The notes: generated by a model from the sequence alone, not told the origin. A stretch of DNA of 52,301 bases from Eubacteriales bacterium (GCA_028702135.1 JAQVPJ010000015.1:1-52301); one strand, 5' to 3'. Positions 7,121 to 14,883 are shown, numbered from the stretch's first letter. Program-made: numbers and translations.

Positions 7121-7660
7121 ATGGGGAAATCAATAAAGGTTGACATTAAACAGCTTGGGAAGTTCAGGGATGAATTGGAACAACTGCATGAAGAACAAGT
7201 TCAGCAGTTCCTGGAATCCTGCACAAAGGAACTTGCAGCAAGGTTGCTTGCAAAGGTTATAAAAAAGACACCCACAGGTGTATATGATAAGCCTGTCAAC
7301 TTCACCACAAAGGATGGAAAGCGGGTGTCTTTCACCCCACATCCAGGGAAAAAGGGCGGTACATTAAAGCGTGGATGGACTGCGAAAACAGAAGCACAAG
7401 CTGCAAGCGGTGGAACACCTGATGCTTTTACATATGCCCAATCCCTTAAAGTTCAAAAGGTTGGCAGCAATTATCAGATTGAAATTATAAATCCTGTCAA
7501 TTATGCATCCTATGTTGAATATGGACACAGGACACCTGACCACAAAGGATGGGTTGAAGGGAAATTCATGCTGACTATTTCAGAACAAGAACTTGAAGCT
7601 GATGCACCAAGGGTGATTGAAAACAAGCTGCAACGGTTTCTTTCACAGTGTTTCAAATAA
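7121..7660 (+). CDS. HK97 gp10-like head-tail protein
   Basis: A 179-residue protein of the HK97-gp10_like family, which takes part in head-tail joining or tail assembly. Features are the N-terminal helices (KQLGKFRDELEQLHEEQVQQ), AARLLAKVIKKTPTGVYDKP, and the family signature NYASYVEYGHRTPDHKGWVE followed by GKFMLTISEQEL. ATG 7121 is preferred over GTG 7112, which overlaps the GGGGGGG ribosome binding site. The usual partners before it (portal, capsid, head-tail connectors) are missing. Confidence 0.88.
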   Translation: MGKSIKVDIKQLGKFRDELEQLHEEQVQQFLESCTKELAARLLAKVIKKTPTGVYDKPVNFTTKDGKRVSFTPHPGKKGGTLKRGWTAKTEAQAASGGTPDAFTYAQSLKVQKVGSNYQIEIINPVNYASYVEYGHRTPDHKGWVEGKFMLTISEQELEADAPRVIENKLQRFLSQCFK

Positions 7661-7673
7661 GGGGGGTAGTTTA

Positions 7674-8108
7674 ATGCGCACAGAACAACAGATGAAGGCA
7701 AAGTGGTATTTACAACAGGCATTTAAGATAAATGAACTGATAACCAGTAAAATTGAAGAACTAAATGAATTAAAGATACTGTCAACAAGCTTACCAAGCA
7801 CAGATTTTTCACAGGAAAGAGTTCAGAAAACAAAATCACTTGAAGCAAAGTTTACCAAGTATGTAATTAGCATTGTTGACCTTGAAAAGAAAATTGATGA
7901 AGAAATGGCACAGTTGATGGAACTAAAAATTGAAATTAGAGAAAAAATTCATCAGGTAGAGGATTCAAAGAGAAGGATTGTCCTTCAATATAGATACATG
8001 AATTTTATGAAGTGGGAAGAAATTGCAAAGAAAATGAGTTATAGCATAAAACAATTACACAGAATTCACAATGATGCTTTGACTGATATTTCAGTCTTCA
8101 TCAGTTAG
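7674..8108 (+). CDS. DUF1492 sigma-like phage regulator
   Basis: A 144-residue protein with a sigma-70 region-4-like helix-turn-helix at its C-terminus (RRIVLQYRYMNFMKWEEIAK followed by KMSYSIKQLHRIHNDALTDI), preceded by a long coiled coil. It matches DUF1492/RinA-like proteins that control late phage genes. ATG 7674 has AAGGGGGG just upstream. Such regulators normally sit before the packaging genes; here the gene lies between gp10-like and tape measure genes, which suggests rearrangement. Confidence 0.8.
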   Translation: MRTEQQMKAKWYLQQAFKINELITSKIEELNELKILSTSLPSTDFSQERVQKTKSLEAKFTKYVISIVDLEKKIDEEMAQLMELKIEIREKIHQVEDSKRRIVLQYRYMNFMKWEEIAKKMSYSIKQLHRIHNDALTDISVFIS

Positions 8109-8131
8109 GGGATTTTTATGAATAATAACAG

Positions 8132-8147
8132 GTTAGTAACAAAATCA
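8132..8147 (+). repeat. GTTAGTAACA motif, third copy
   Basis: GTTAGTAACAAAATCA, matching 7033-7047 at 14 of 15 bases and containing the palindrome-like 9-mer shared with 5239 and 7021. Confidence 0.45.
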
Positions 8148-8205
8148 TTGAAAAAGCCTGTGTTTTCAGGTAATGAAATATATCAATCCATAAATTGGGG
8201 GTGCA

Positions 8206-8655
8206 ATGGTCATGAATCCAAATATTGAAGTGGTCAATGAAAATCTTTGGGTGGTCAACTTTGGGCATATTCGCATGAACTGGGTTGATGGTCTGCGTTA
8301 CCTGGATGAAAAGGATGATTGCAGCAATTATGCAGGACTGTCTGATGATGGGAAATTGATTGTCAACAAAGAAACTGAATACAGCACCACCATCATTGGA
8401 CTTATGTCTTGCCTGATGCAGCGGACTGATGAAGAACTTACCGCTTTATCTGTAAGTGCAAAGAAGCAGATGAACAATCCTGAAAAAGCTGATGTTGCAA
8501 AATTGACACATTGCATGATTCAGTGGGAAATCAAAAGGCGGTCTGTTCAAAAAGAGTATAACAAAAGGCACAAGCTGCTTTTCGTTATAAATAATATCAA
8601 AGAAAGGATGGTGAAAAAATATGGCAACAATACAAACAGTGATTCAGTTGATTGA
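8206..8655 (+). CDS. Protein of unknown function preceding the tape measure gene
   Basis: A 149-residue protein (147 if ATG 8212 is used; both follow GGGGGTG). It does not match a family I know. In siphophages and myophages the tail assembly chaperone precedes the tape measure gene, and this gene overlaps the tape measure start by 35 bp, so a chaperone role is possible. I looked for a canonical -1 slippery site at the overlap and did not find one in the right frame. Confidence 0.6.
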   Translation: MVMNPNIEVVNENLWVVNFGHIRMNWVDGLRYLDEKDDCSNYAGLSDDGKLIVNKETEYSTTIIGLMSCLMQRTDEELTALSVSAKKQMNNPEKADVAKLTHCMIQWEIKRRSVQKEYNKRHKLLFVINNIKERMVKKYGNNTNSDSVD

Positions 8656-10780
8656 TAGAATATCTGCACCAATGGGTTATATGGCTTCATCCGCTGATAG
8701 GCTTTATACTGCTTTGGACAGGGTTGATGATTCAATGAACTTTAACACCAGTGGACTTGAAGCAGCGGAAATGGAAGTCAATCGGATAAATACAGCATAT
8801 GAACAGACAGAACAAAACATTAGGAGCAATGTTGAGCAGCAAGAACAGTTGAATGAATCCATGAACCAGGGTGCAGCCAATGGAAACAAGCTTCTGTCAT
8901 CCGTCAAGAAGATGGCTGCTGCATATGTGACCTTTCAAACAGCAAAAAAAGAAATTGAAGTGTCTGATAAGGTAGCAATGTCAGAAGCAAGGCTTTCCCT
9001 TCTTGTTGATGATGGCGGTTCTGTTCAGGAACTGGAAAACAAAATCTTTGCTTCTGCGCAAAGGTCAAGTTCAGTTTACCAGGACAATGTTAATAGTATA
9101 TCCAGGCTTGGACTGCTTGCAGGTAAATCATTTAGTGGAATGGATGAAATAATTACCTTTCAGGAACTAATGAACAAGAACTTCATTGTTGGTGGTTCGT
9201 CAGCAACGGAACAAGCATCTGCAATGTATCAGTTGACACAAGCAATGTCAGCAGGAAAGCTGCAAGGTGACGAATACCGAAGCATCATAGAGAATGCCCC
9301 CTTGCTTGCTAATGCAATTGAAGATTATATGGTGAATGTACAAGGGGCAGAAGGTTCAATGAAGGATTGGGCATCCGAAGGATTGTTGACAGCTTCTGTC
9401 ATCAAAAATGCATTGTTCAGCACCGCTGATGATGTGGATGGAAGGTTCAATGAAATGCCAATGAATTTTGGTCAGATATGGACAAGCATTCAAAACAAAG
9501 CACTATTTGCCTTTGACCCAATTCTGAAAAAGCTGAATGAAATTGCAAATTCAGAACGATTCAATCAATTTGCAGATGGGGTTACAAGTGCAATAGTTGC
9601 TGTTGGCGGTGTTTTAAATTGGATATTTGGTTTGATTGGTGATGTTGGTGGTTTTCTATATGAAAACTGGTCAATTATTTCACCAGTGATTTATGGTGTG
9701 GCTGCTGCACTTGCGGTATATGCAGGTTATTTGGGTATAGTAAATGCCCTTGAACTGATTAGTGCAGCAAGAAGCGGTGTAATGGCTGTTGCAAAGGGAA
9801 TTCTGGCAACGGTTACCTGGGCTACCACATCAGCAACCTGGGCACAAGTCACAGCACAAATGGGATTGAATGCAGCAATGTATGCCTGTCCTATTACCTG
9901 GATTTTAATAATTATTATTGCAATCATTGCTGCATTGTATGCGGTTGTTGCAATAATCAATAAGGTTGCAGGAACATCAGTCAGTGCAACAGGCATTATA
10001 TTTGGTGTTTTTTCAACACTGGGTGCTTTCCTTTGGAACTTATTCCTGGGATTGTTAGAATTGGTCTTTGGCATTATTGAAGCACTGGTCAACCCATTCA
10101 TTAAGTTTGCAAACTTTATTGGGAATATATTTGCAAACCCAATATCATCAATCATCTATATGTTCCAAGGGATGGCAGATGGGGTGCTTGCTGTACTGGA
10201 AAAAATTGCATCTGCTATGGATTTTGTGTTTGGGTCAAGCATGGCAGATACAGTTGCAGGATGGCGGTCAGGTCTGAAAGACATGGCAGATTCAGCTGTT
10301 GAAAAGTATGCACCAAATGAGAACTATCAAAAAGTCATAGATGAACTTGATTTGAGTGTTGAAAATTTGGGGCTGAACCGATGGGCATACAGTGATGCTT
10401 GGGATGCAGGATATTCAGCAGGTGAAAATCTTGAAGAAGCAATTGGAAACTTTGACCCTGCAAGCTTGTTCAATACTGATATACCTGATGTGAATGATTA
10501 CACAGGAAGTTATGACCCTTCACAGTACCTGTCCAACATAGCTGATGACACAGACAGCATTGCAGATTCAATGGAAATGACAGGCGAAGAACTGAAATAT
10601 TTGCGTGACATTGCTGAAAGGGATGCGGTCAATAAGTTCACCCTTGCAGAAATCAAAGTTGAACAAACCAACAGCTTTGGTGATGTGCGTGAAACGGCTG
10701 ATCTTGACGGTGTTGTTTCTTACCTGGAAGAAAAGGTTGATGAAGCGCTTGAAGCAGTTGCGGAAGGGGTGCATGAATAA
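8621..10780 (+). CDS. Phage tail tape measure protein
   Basis: A 719-residue tape measure protein, which sets tail length and is threaded through the tail tube. The N-terminal domain (residues ~1-330) matches the tape_meas_nterm type: the segment around GGSSATEQASAMYQLTQAMS and AGKLQGDEYRSIIENAPLLA is highly characteristic. Hydrophobic segments lie at about residues 325-375, 425-452 and 460-492 (for example WILIIIIAIIAALYAVVAII). AAAGGATGG precedes the ATG. The length is at the short end for the family. The gene appears intact, and its stop overlaps the start of a truncated next gene. Confidence 0.93.
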   Translation: MATIQTVIQLIDRISAPMGYMASSADRLYTALDRVDDSMNFNTSGLEAAEMEVNRINTAYEQTEQNIRSNVEQQEQLNESMNQGAANGNKLLSSVKKMAAAYVTFQTAKKEIEVSDKVAMSEARLSLLVDDGGSVQELENKIFASAQRSSSVYQDNVNSISRLGLLAGKSFSGMDEIITFQELMNKNFIVGGSSATEQASAMYQLTQAMSAGKLQGDEYRSIIENAPLLANAIEDYMVNVQGAEGSMKDWASEGLLTASVIKNALFSTADDVDGRFNEMPMNFGQIWTSIQNKALFAFDPILKKLNEIANSERFNQFADGVTSAIVAVGGVLNWIFGLIGDVGGFLYENWSIISPVIYGVAAALAVYAGYLGIVNALELISAARSGVMAVAKGILATVTWATTSATWAQVTAQMGLNAAMYACPITWILIIIIAIIAALYAVVAIINKVAGTSVSATGIIFGVFSTLGAFLWNLFLGLLELVFGIIEALVNPFIKFANFIGNIFANPISSIIYMFQGMADGVLAVLEKIASAMDFVFGSSMADTVAGWRSGLKDMADSAVEKYAPNENYQKVIDELDLSVENLGLNRWAYSDAWDAGYSAGENLEEAIGNFDPASLFNTDIPDVNDYTGSYDPSQYLSNIADDTDSIADSMEMTGEELKYLRDIAERDAVNKFTLAEIKVEQTNSFGDVRETADLDGVVSYLEEKVDEALEAVAEGVHE

Positions 10781-10866
10781 TGGCTTATGATTTTTATATG
10801 GATGCAATTGAAAACATTATAAAATCAACAATACAAATTCATCATAACTTGATTCCAGACCCTTGA
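10780..10866 (+). pseudogene. Truncated start of the next tail/baseplate gene
   Basis: ATG 10780 overlaps the tape measure stop (TAATG). It encodes 28 residues beginning MAYDFYMDAIE, which resembles the start (MAYDFYLD-type) of XkdP-like LysM tail proteins that usually follow the tape measure protein. The match ends after about nine residues, and the frame then stops inside a terminator hairpin. I read this as the 5' stub left by a deletion of the distal tail genes. Confidence 0.6.
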
Positions 10867-10883
10867 ACAATCAAGTTCAAGGG
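10860..10883 (+). terminator. Rho-independent terminator ending the tail module
   Basis: CCCTTGAAC (10860-10868) pairs perfectly with GTTCAAGGG (10875-10883), followed by TTTTCTTT. The stop codon of the tail-gene stub lies within the stem. Confidence 0.85.
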
Positions 10884-10959
10884 TTTTCTTTGTCGACTAA
10901 AAGTAAATAGTGAACACCCAAAAAGGGAAAAGGACATTGTAAATACCATCCTTTAAAAT

Positions 10960-11232
10960 TCATTTTTCACCTGGTTCAAAGTCCTTCATGTCAAACACCT
11001 GACCATCAAGGTCTTGACATATTGCAGAAGTCCTACTGTCCAGTGTTGCAACAATTTCAAACTTTTCCACATCCAGTGAGTTGAAAGCATCCTTCTGTGA
11101 CTGTGATGAAAAGTAAGTTGATTCGGTCATCACCAATCTTCCTGCTTGCCCCTGTGGCAAGAGATAAGGCACAAGGTAAGAAATTATACCCCCAATAATA
11201 AAACCTTCTAAAAGCAAATATGGCTTTTTCAA
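10960..11232 (-). pseudogene. Inverted fragment of a phage minor capsid gene
   Basis: The 90-residue frame contains QAGRLVMTESTYFSSQSQKD and FEIVATLDSRTSAICQDLDG followed by QVFDMKDFEPG, the characteristic C-terminal region of SPP1 gp7/Mu gpF-type minor capsid (head morphogenesis) proteins. The family normally continues with a PPFHPxCR-type motif, which is absent: the frame ends in EK-stop. The first ~26 residues (MKKPYLLLEGFIIGG...) do not fit the family, which suggests a frameshift or junction near 11154. It is on the opposite strand to all other structural genes and cannot be functional. Confidence 0.75.
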
Positions 11233-11293
11233 ACAAAGTGTGATACAATATAATATCTTGAAATTAACTTTTCAAAAAAGGGGGTGATAGTTA

Positions 11294-11497
11294 GTGAGGA
11301 AGGAACAAATATTTGACTTGCTGATGTCAGTGGATGATGACCTTATCAGAAGGTACTTTGATCCTGACAGTGATGAACTGCTTGATGAAAAAATTGAAGT
11401 CCTGACTTCCCTGCTAAAAGAAGGCAAGACTATCAGCGAAATCCCAAAATACTATGACATTCTTGAACTTATACCCAAAGACCAACATTGGGATTGA
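11294..11497 (+). CDS. Small acidic protein of unknown function
   Basis: A 67-residue acidic protein starting at GTG 11294 behind AAAGGGGGTGA. Segments FDLLMSVDDDLIRRYFDPDS and LDEKIEVLTSLLKEGKTISE are well-formed helices. No family is recognised. It lies between the inverted capsid fragment and the right-end regulator gene, so it may be cargo. The following gap (11498-11712) contains no gene I can support. Confidence 0.55.
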   Translation: MRKEQIFDLLMSVDDDLIRRYFDPDSDELLDEKIEVLTSLLKEGKTISEIPKYYDILELIPKDQHWD

Positions 11498-11712
11498 AAT
11501 AAATAAGCACCTGAACCCACACAGCGTGGTCAGATGCTTTGCTTTGTATCCTGGGGGTTTTATCCCCTTGAAGGTAATTAAAACGGCTTACAGTGCATTT
11601 TTGAAGGTCATTTTTTCAAGGAAGGTGTTGAAATTGATGCTTGATGAACTTTTGAACCTGAATATCTTGATGGTGTCGATTATTGAAAGTTAATATTCAA
11701 TATGGGGGTATT

Positions 11713-12141
11713 ATGAATTTTTCAGAAAGATTGAAACAAGCAATGGTGGAAAGGAACATGACACAAGCTGAACTTTCTGCTTCGACTGGAATCGGAAAGT
11801 CATCCATCAGTCAATATGTATCAGGCAAGAATAAACCAAAGGAAATTGCCTTGAACAAAATTGCAGAAGCACTTGATTGTTCAGTGTCATTCTTGAATGG
11901 AACAACTGATTGCCCTGACATAACAGCTGACCCAAACGGTTTAAAGAATGTTTCTATTGAAATGGCAGCAAAGCTTCTTGGTAAATCAAGGCAATTTGTA
12001 AGGGTTGCCCTTCAAAGGGGGGTTGCACCTTTTGGGTTTGCAGTCAAGTTGTCAGGCGAAAAATATTCTTACCACATATCACTAAAGAAATTAAATGAGT
12101 ATATTGGAAATGTCACCTGTGATAATATAAGCAATGAGTGA
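11713..12141 (+). CDS. XRE-family regulator at the right end of the element
   Basis: A 142-residue protein. ATG 11713 follows ATGGGGG, and an upstream in-frame extension from 11683 lacks a ribosome binding site. The N-terminal HTH_3 domain is clear (RLKQAMVERNMTQAELSAST, GIGKSSISQYVSGKNKP, IALNKIAEALDCSVSFLNG). The C-terminal half (SIEMAAKLLGKSRQFVRVAL followed by QRGVAPFGFAVK) looks like a second, excisionase-type DNA-binding domain. This two-part layout is found in accessory regulators of Firmicutes phages. It is the last gene before the right attachment site. Confidence 0.82.
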   Translation: MNFSERLKQAMVERNMTQAELSASTGIGKSSISQYVSGKNKPKEIALNKIAEALDCSVSFLNGTTDCPDITADPNGLKNVSIEMAAKLLGKSRQFVRVALQRGVAPFGFAVKLSGEKYSYHISLKKLNEYIGNVTCDNISNE

Positions 12142-12149
12142 AAATAGGT

Positions 12150-12166
12150 GTACTAAAACCGTACTA
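12150..12166 (+). repeat. Arm-type integrase binding repeat, right end
   Basis: GTACTAAAACCGTACTA differs by one base from the copy at 281-297 and has the same orientation. It lies 101 bp inside the right core repeat, while the left copy lies 61 bp inside the left core. After excision the two would flank the joined core. Confidence 0.55.
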
Positions 12167-12267
12167 TTAATTTATGAAGCCTGATTACATAAATGAAAAT
12201 AATTATAATAATGGCTTTAAATGCGGAAAAATAAATGGGTGAAAACACAGAAAAACAACTATACACA

Positions 12268-12279
12268 GAGTGGGAATAA
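12268..12279 (+). repeat. Right attachment core (attR), guaA-3'-end-like
   Basis: Exact copy of the 12-bp repeat at 208-219. The bases ACTATA lie just upstream at 12258-12263, which may be a degenerate match to a guaA-type ATIEWE end. Downstream, at 12340-12354, lies GATACCATTTTGATA, close to GATAGCATTTTGATA at 87-101 on the other flank. Confidence 0.6.
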
Positions 12280-12339
12280 GAACAGGAATACCGCAAACCC
12301 TTATGGCTACCGGGTTTTTAGCATATCGAAACGGTGAAT

Positions 12340-12354
12340 GATACCATTTTGATA
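12340..12354 (+). repeat. Flank repeat shared with the left side
   Basis: GATACCATTTTGATA differs by one base from GATAGCATTTTGATA at 87-101. Both lie outside the element bounded by the core repeats, and both have GATA-type units about 11 bp apart. I take them as arm-type sites of other elements at the same locus; this is inferred. Confidence 0.4.
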
Positions 12355-12392
12355 CTATCCTTTTTATTCCAACAGTAATATTTGAACAGAGG

Positions 12393-12435
12393 AATCCCCT
12401 CTCGTTTGAATGTTAAATTCATTCGAAAGGGGATT
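12393..12435. terminator. Hairpin downstream of the 105-residue gene
   Basis: AATCCCCT pairs with AGGGGATT, with a second stem (TTTGAATG/CATTCGAA) inside. It lies just after the stop of the leftward gene at 12454; the short T-run is on the plus strand. Confidence 0.5.
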
Positions 12436-12453
12436 TTGCTACGCATATATAAA

Positions 12454-12771
12454 TTATTTTTCTTGATATTGCATGGCAAGTTTAAGTAAATGCCCTGCTT
12501 TCTTGGTTTTAAAGTAATTAATGATTGCAAAACCAGTTCCCTTGTCGATAAAAATACGTGGAACTGCAAGAAAGATTGTATCAGCATAGTTTTTAATCTG
12601 CACCATAGTACCTAAGTTAAACTTAATAAATTCAACAGAATTTATGTTATCTAATGCAATCTTTATGTTATTTGATTCTATGTACATGCATTGGGTATCT
12701 TCAGTTAAAAAGCCTTTTTTTACAATTGTTTCTGCTCCGATTTTTTCACCTATATGATAAATGATTTTCAT
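12454..12771 (-). CDS. Small protein of unknown function
   Basis: A 105-residue protein starting at ATG 12771 (MKIIYHIGEKIGAETIVKKG), behind AGGGG; a longer frame to 12873 has no ribosome binding site. It is beta-rich in the middle (SNNIKIALDNINSVEFIKFN) and ends with a helix (GHLLKLAMQYQEK). This looks like a PH-like fold, but I cannot assign it. It lies just beyond the right attachment site in a zone of broken genes. Confidence 0.5.
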   Translation of the reverse strand: MKIIYHIGEKIGAETIVKKGFLTEDTQCMYIESNNIKIALDNINSVEFIKFNLGTMVQIKNYADTIFLAVPRIFIDKGTGFAIINYFKTKKAGHLLKLAMQYQEK

Positions 12772-12998
12772 TACTTTACCCCTGATGTTGATTGATCCAT
12801 TACTTAAAAACCTATAGGAAAACTGTTTATATTTCACTTTCTCCACTGTTTTCTTGGCACAGTATGACCGCACATGTCAGCTGTATCGGGCCAGTTAGTT
12901 TTTTATTCTTCATATTCCTCTAAAGAGATAGTGCCTAATGTAAATTGTTTTTATATTTAAGTCCATTCAGCTGATTGAGATACCAAATCGGCTCGTTA

Positions 12999-14021
12999 TT
13001 ATGAGCTGTATTCGCTGTAATGCCTATACCCATACCGCTCATAATATTTTTCCGGCCATTCAGGCGCTGCTTCAAATTTTTCCCTGATCTCATTAAAATC
13101 CGTCTCTGAAAAATACGCAATCCGATCGTCATAATCCGATAAAACATAGCATCTGCCTTCAGAATCTTTGGCAAAAGTTAAATATGTAATAACTCTATTC
13201 TCCCAGACAAGAGTAATTCTGCATGCTTTTGCTTCCACGGGATTTATATTATAATAATAAGGTTCCCAATCATACTTTTTTATCGTCTCAAAGATACTAA
13301 AAAGCGTGTCGATGTCCATTTTTAAAAACGGTGGATATAAAGGTAAAAATTCAGAAGGGTCAGGATCATAATATTTTACCATATCCGTATTATCCACGTT
13401 GATTTTCCGGCGAATCTCATCCAGATCAGTCGCGACGAATCCGTTGGCGTTCAAAGGTCCGTGGGATGTAGTATCGTCTTGCGAAGTCTCATAAGATGTT
13501 TCATCCGGTTTTGATTGGCATGAATCAGAGGATGAAGAGTCTTCAGAAGCATCATTACCATTCATATTTACTTGCACCGGTGTATTGCGGTCTGTCGATG
13601 TATCATACGAATCATCCGGCTTTACCCCATATCCGAGCTGCCCCATATAATTATTGCCCCATGCCCATAAACCATCTGTTGCAGTTACAATAACATGCCA
13701 ATTACCGGATGAAACCCCGGTTGCATTCGTTATCGTTTTCACTTTGACCGGTACTTCACTTCTTGTGTTTATACCATCACCAAGTCCGTTTTCAAGTTCA
13801 CCCCAAGACCAGACCGTACCGTCTTTTTTTACGGCAACCGAATGAGACGTTCCGGCTGCGATACCGACGACATCAGAAAGTAAATCGATTTTCTTTATGT
13901 TATCGGTTGCGGCAAATGTAAATACGGTTCTGTCACTTTTCAATGCGACAAAATGATGACCGCCACCGGTAATCGATATTATCTCAGAAAGTCCTCTCAC
14001 GATTTTAGGAGTCCATGGCAT
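12999..14021 (-). pseudogene. RCC1-repeat protein missing its N-terminus
   Basis: The frame opens with RCC1-type beta-propeller repeats (ITGGGHHFVALKSDRTVFTF, GIAAGTSHSVAVKKDGTVWS followed by WGELENGLG, and WHVIVTATDGLWAWGNNYMG). A Ser/Asp/Thr-rich linker (NDASEDSSSSDSCQSKP) follows, then a ~150-residue C-terminal domain I do not recognise (KYDWEPYYYNINPVEAKACR). Bacterial RCC1 proteins are normally exported with a signal peptide and more blades; here neither exists and no ribosome binding site precedes the first Met. The 5' end overlaps, out of frame, a truncated ATPase gene, so this is probably the 3' half of a broken gene. Confidence 0.75.
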
Positions 14022-14779
14022 GATATATTGAGTGTCTTTTCATCCTTTCGTTTTACAAGAGATAATTCCCTTGCGCCGGATTCAATTGTGAAAATCCTTT
14101 TGTTTTCCGGCATTTCCCCAAGCAGACAATTTATAAATGTTGTTTTGCCTGTGCTTGTAGCTCCGGCTACAACAACAGAAACTCCGTATCTGATACAAGT
14201 TGTTATAAAGTCAATCATTTTATCAGTAGCAAAATCGGTTTTTAATAACATATCTCTTGTGATCTTATTAGGATGTAAAAATCGAATTGAAGCGTAAACC
14301 CCTATATCCTCGTCAACAATCGGAGAAATAAGAACGGTAATTCTTGTGTTGTTTGGTAAATGTCCTTGTGCAATCGGTGTTGAATTTTCTATAACCATCC
14401 CCGAATGTTGTAACAATCTTTTTAAAATATCTATTGCGTGTTGCGGACTGTGAAAACTCTCGTTAAGTTTTACAATGCTTCCATCTAATAATGTAATAGC
14501 AATATCGTTCCAAGCGTTTATGTTGATTTCTTCAAGCTCCGGTGATCCGAGATATTTCGTCAAAAACGAATAGTTTGCCATTTCGTCTATGATCCGTTCA
14601 GTCAGCTCAACAAAAGTATGTTCAGCAACCGCATATTTGGAATCCCGTAAGAATTTTTGTATATACGGACGCAGTTGATTGTTTTTCTTTGAATCATTAA
14701 GCAAATCAGCATAATTGTTCGATATATGTTCCTGTACTAGTTGAAGCAGCGTCCAAAAATCAATCGGTTTATTATTCAT
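13997..14779 (-). pseudogene. TadA/CpaF-type secretion ATPase, C-terminally truncated
   Basis: The start at ATG 14779 (MNNKPIDFWTLLQLV) follows AAGGAGACAGG. The sequence matches the T2SS/T4SS ATPase family: YSFLTKYLGSPELEEININA, RITVLISPIVDEDIGVYASI followed by RFLHP, and Walker A VAGATSTGKTTFINCLLGEM. After IFTIESGARELSLVKRKDEK the homology ends and the frame closes with an unrelated tail (NISCHGLLKS). The Asp box ends at ES rather than ED, and the Walker B and His-box regions are missing. It is non-functional as an ATPase and joined to the RCC1 gene by a deletion. Confidence 0.85.
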
Positions 14780-14883
14780 TCCTGTCTCCTTCATATTGAT
14801 TCTGTCATGACTTTATCTGCATGACTAACATATATTTTCACTCCGACTTGGATAGCCAATATAGTGTTAAAAATTATTGTAAG

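Larger units (their letters stand above)
208..12279. mobile_element. Integrated phage-derived element, incomplete prophage
   Basis: The boundaries are two perfect copies of GAGTGGGAATAA (208-219 and 12268-12279), with a tyrosine integrase just inside the left copy and near-identical arm-type repeats inside both ends. Phage character is shown by the integrase, repressor/Cro switch, Mor-like activator, terminase-small-subunit-like HTH protein, gp10-like protein, DUF1492 protein and tape measure protein. Large terminase, portal, protease, major capsid, baseplate and lysis genes are missing, and remnants of a tail gene and a minor capsid gene are visible at 10.78-11.23 kb. It cannot make a virion alone. 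Whether it is decaying or a streamlined satellite is open. Confidence 0.8.

Noticed and set aside
8600-8660. Programmed frameshift between the 8206 gene and the tape measure gene
   Set aside because: The AAAAAAT stretch is not in the frame required for a canonical -1 slippery heptamer, and the tape measure gene has its own ribosome binding site; its frame would need +1 or -2.
11454-11693. Frame of 79 codons downstream of the 67-residue gene
   Set aside because: It starts inside the preceding gene in another frame, has no ribosome binding site and no protein-like composition.
208-12279. Calling the element a complete, inducible prophage
   Set aside because: Large terminase, portal, capsid, baseplate and lysis genes are absent and two structural genes survive only as fragments.
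12318-12587. Minus-strand frame of 89 codons crossing the hairpin at 12393
   Set aside because: It overlaps the better-supported gene at 12454-12771 and runs through a hairpin; no ribosome binding site.
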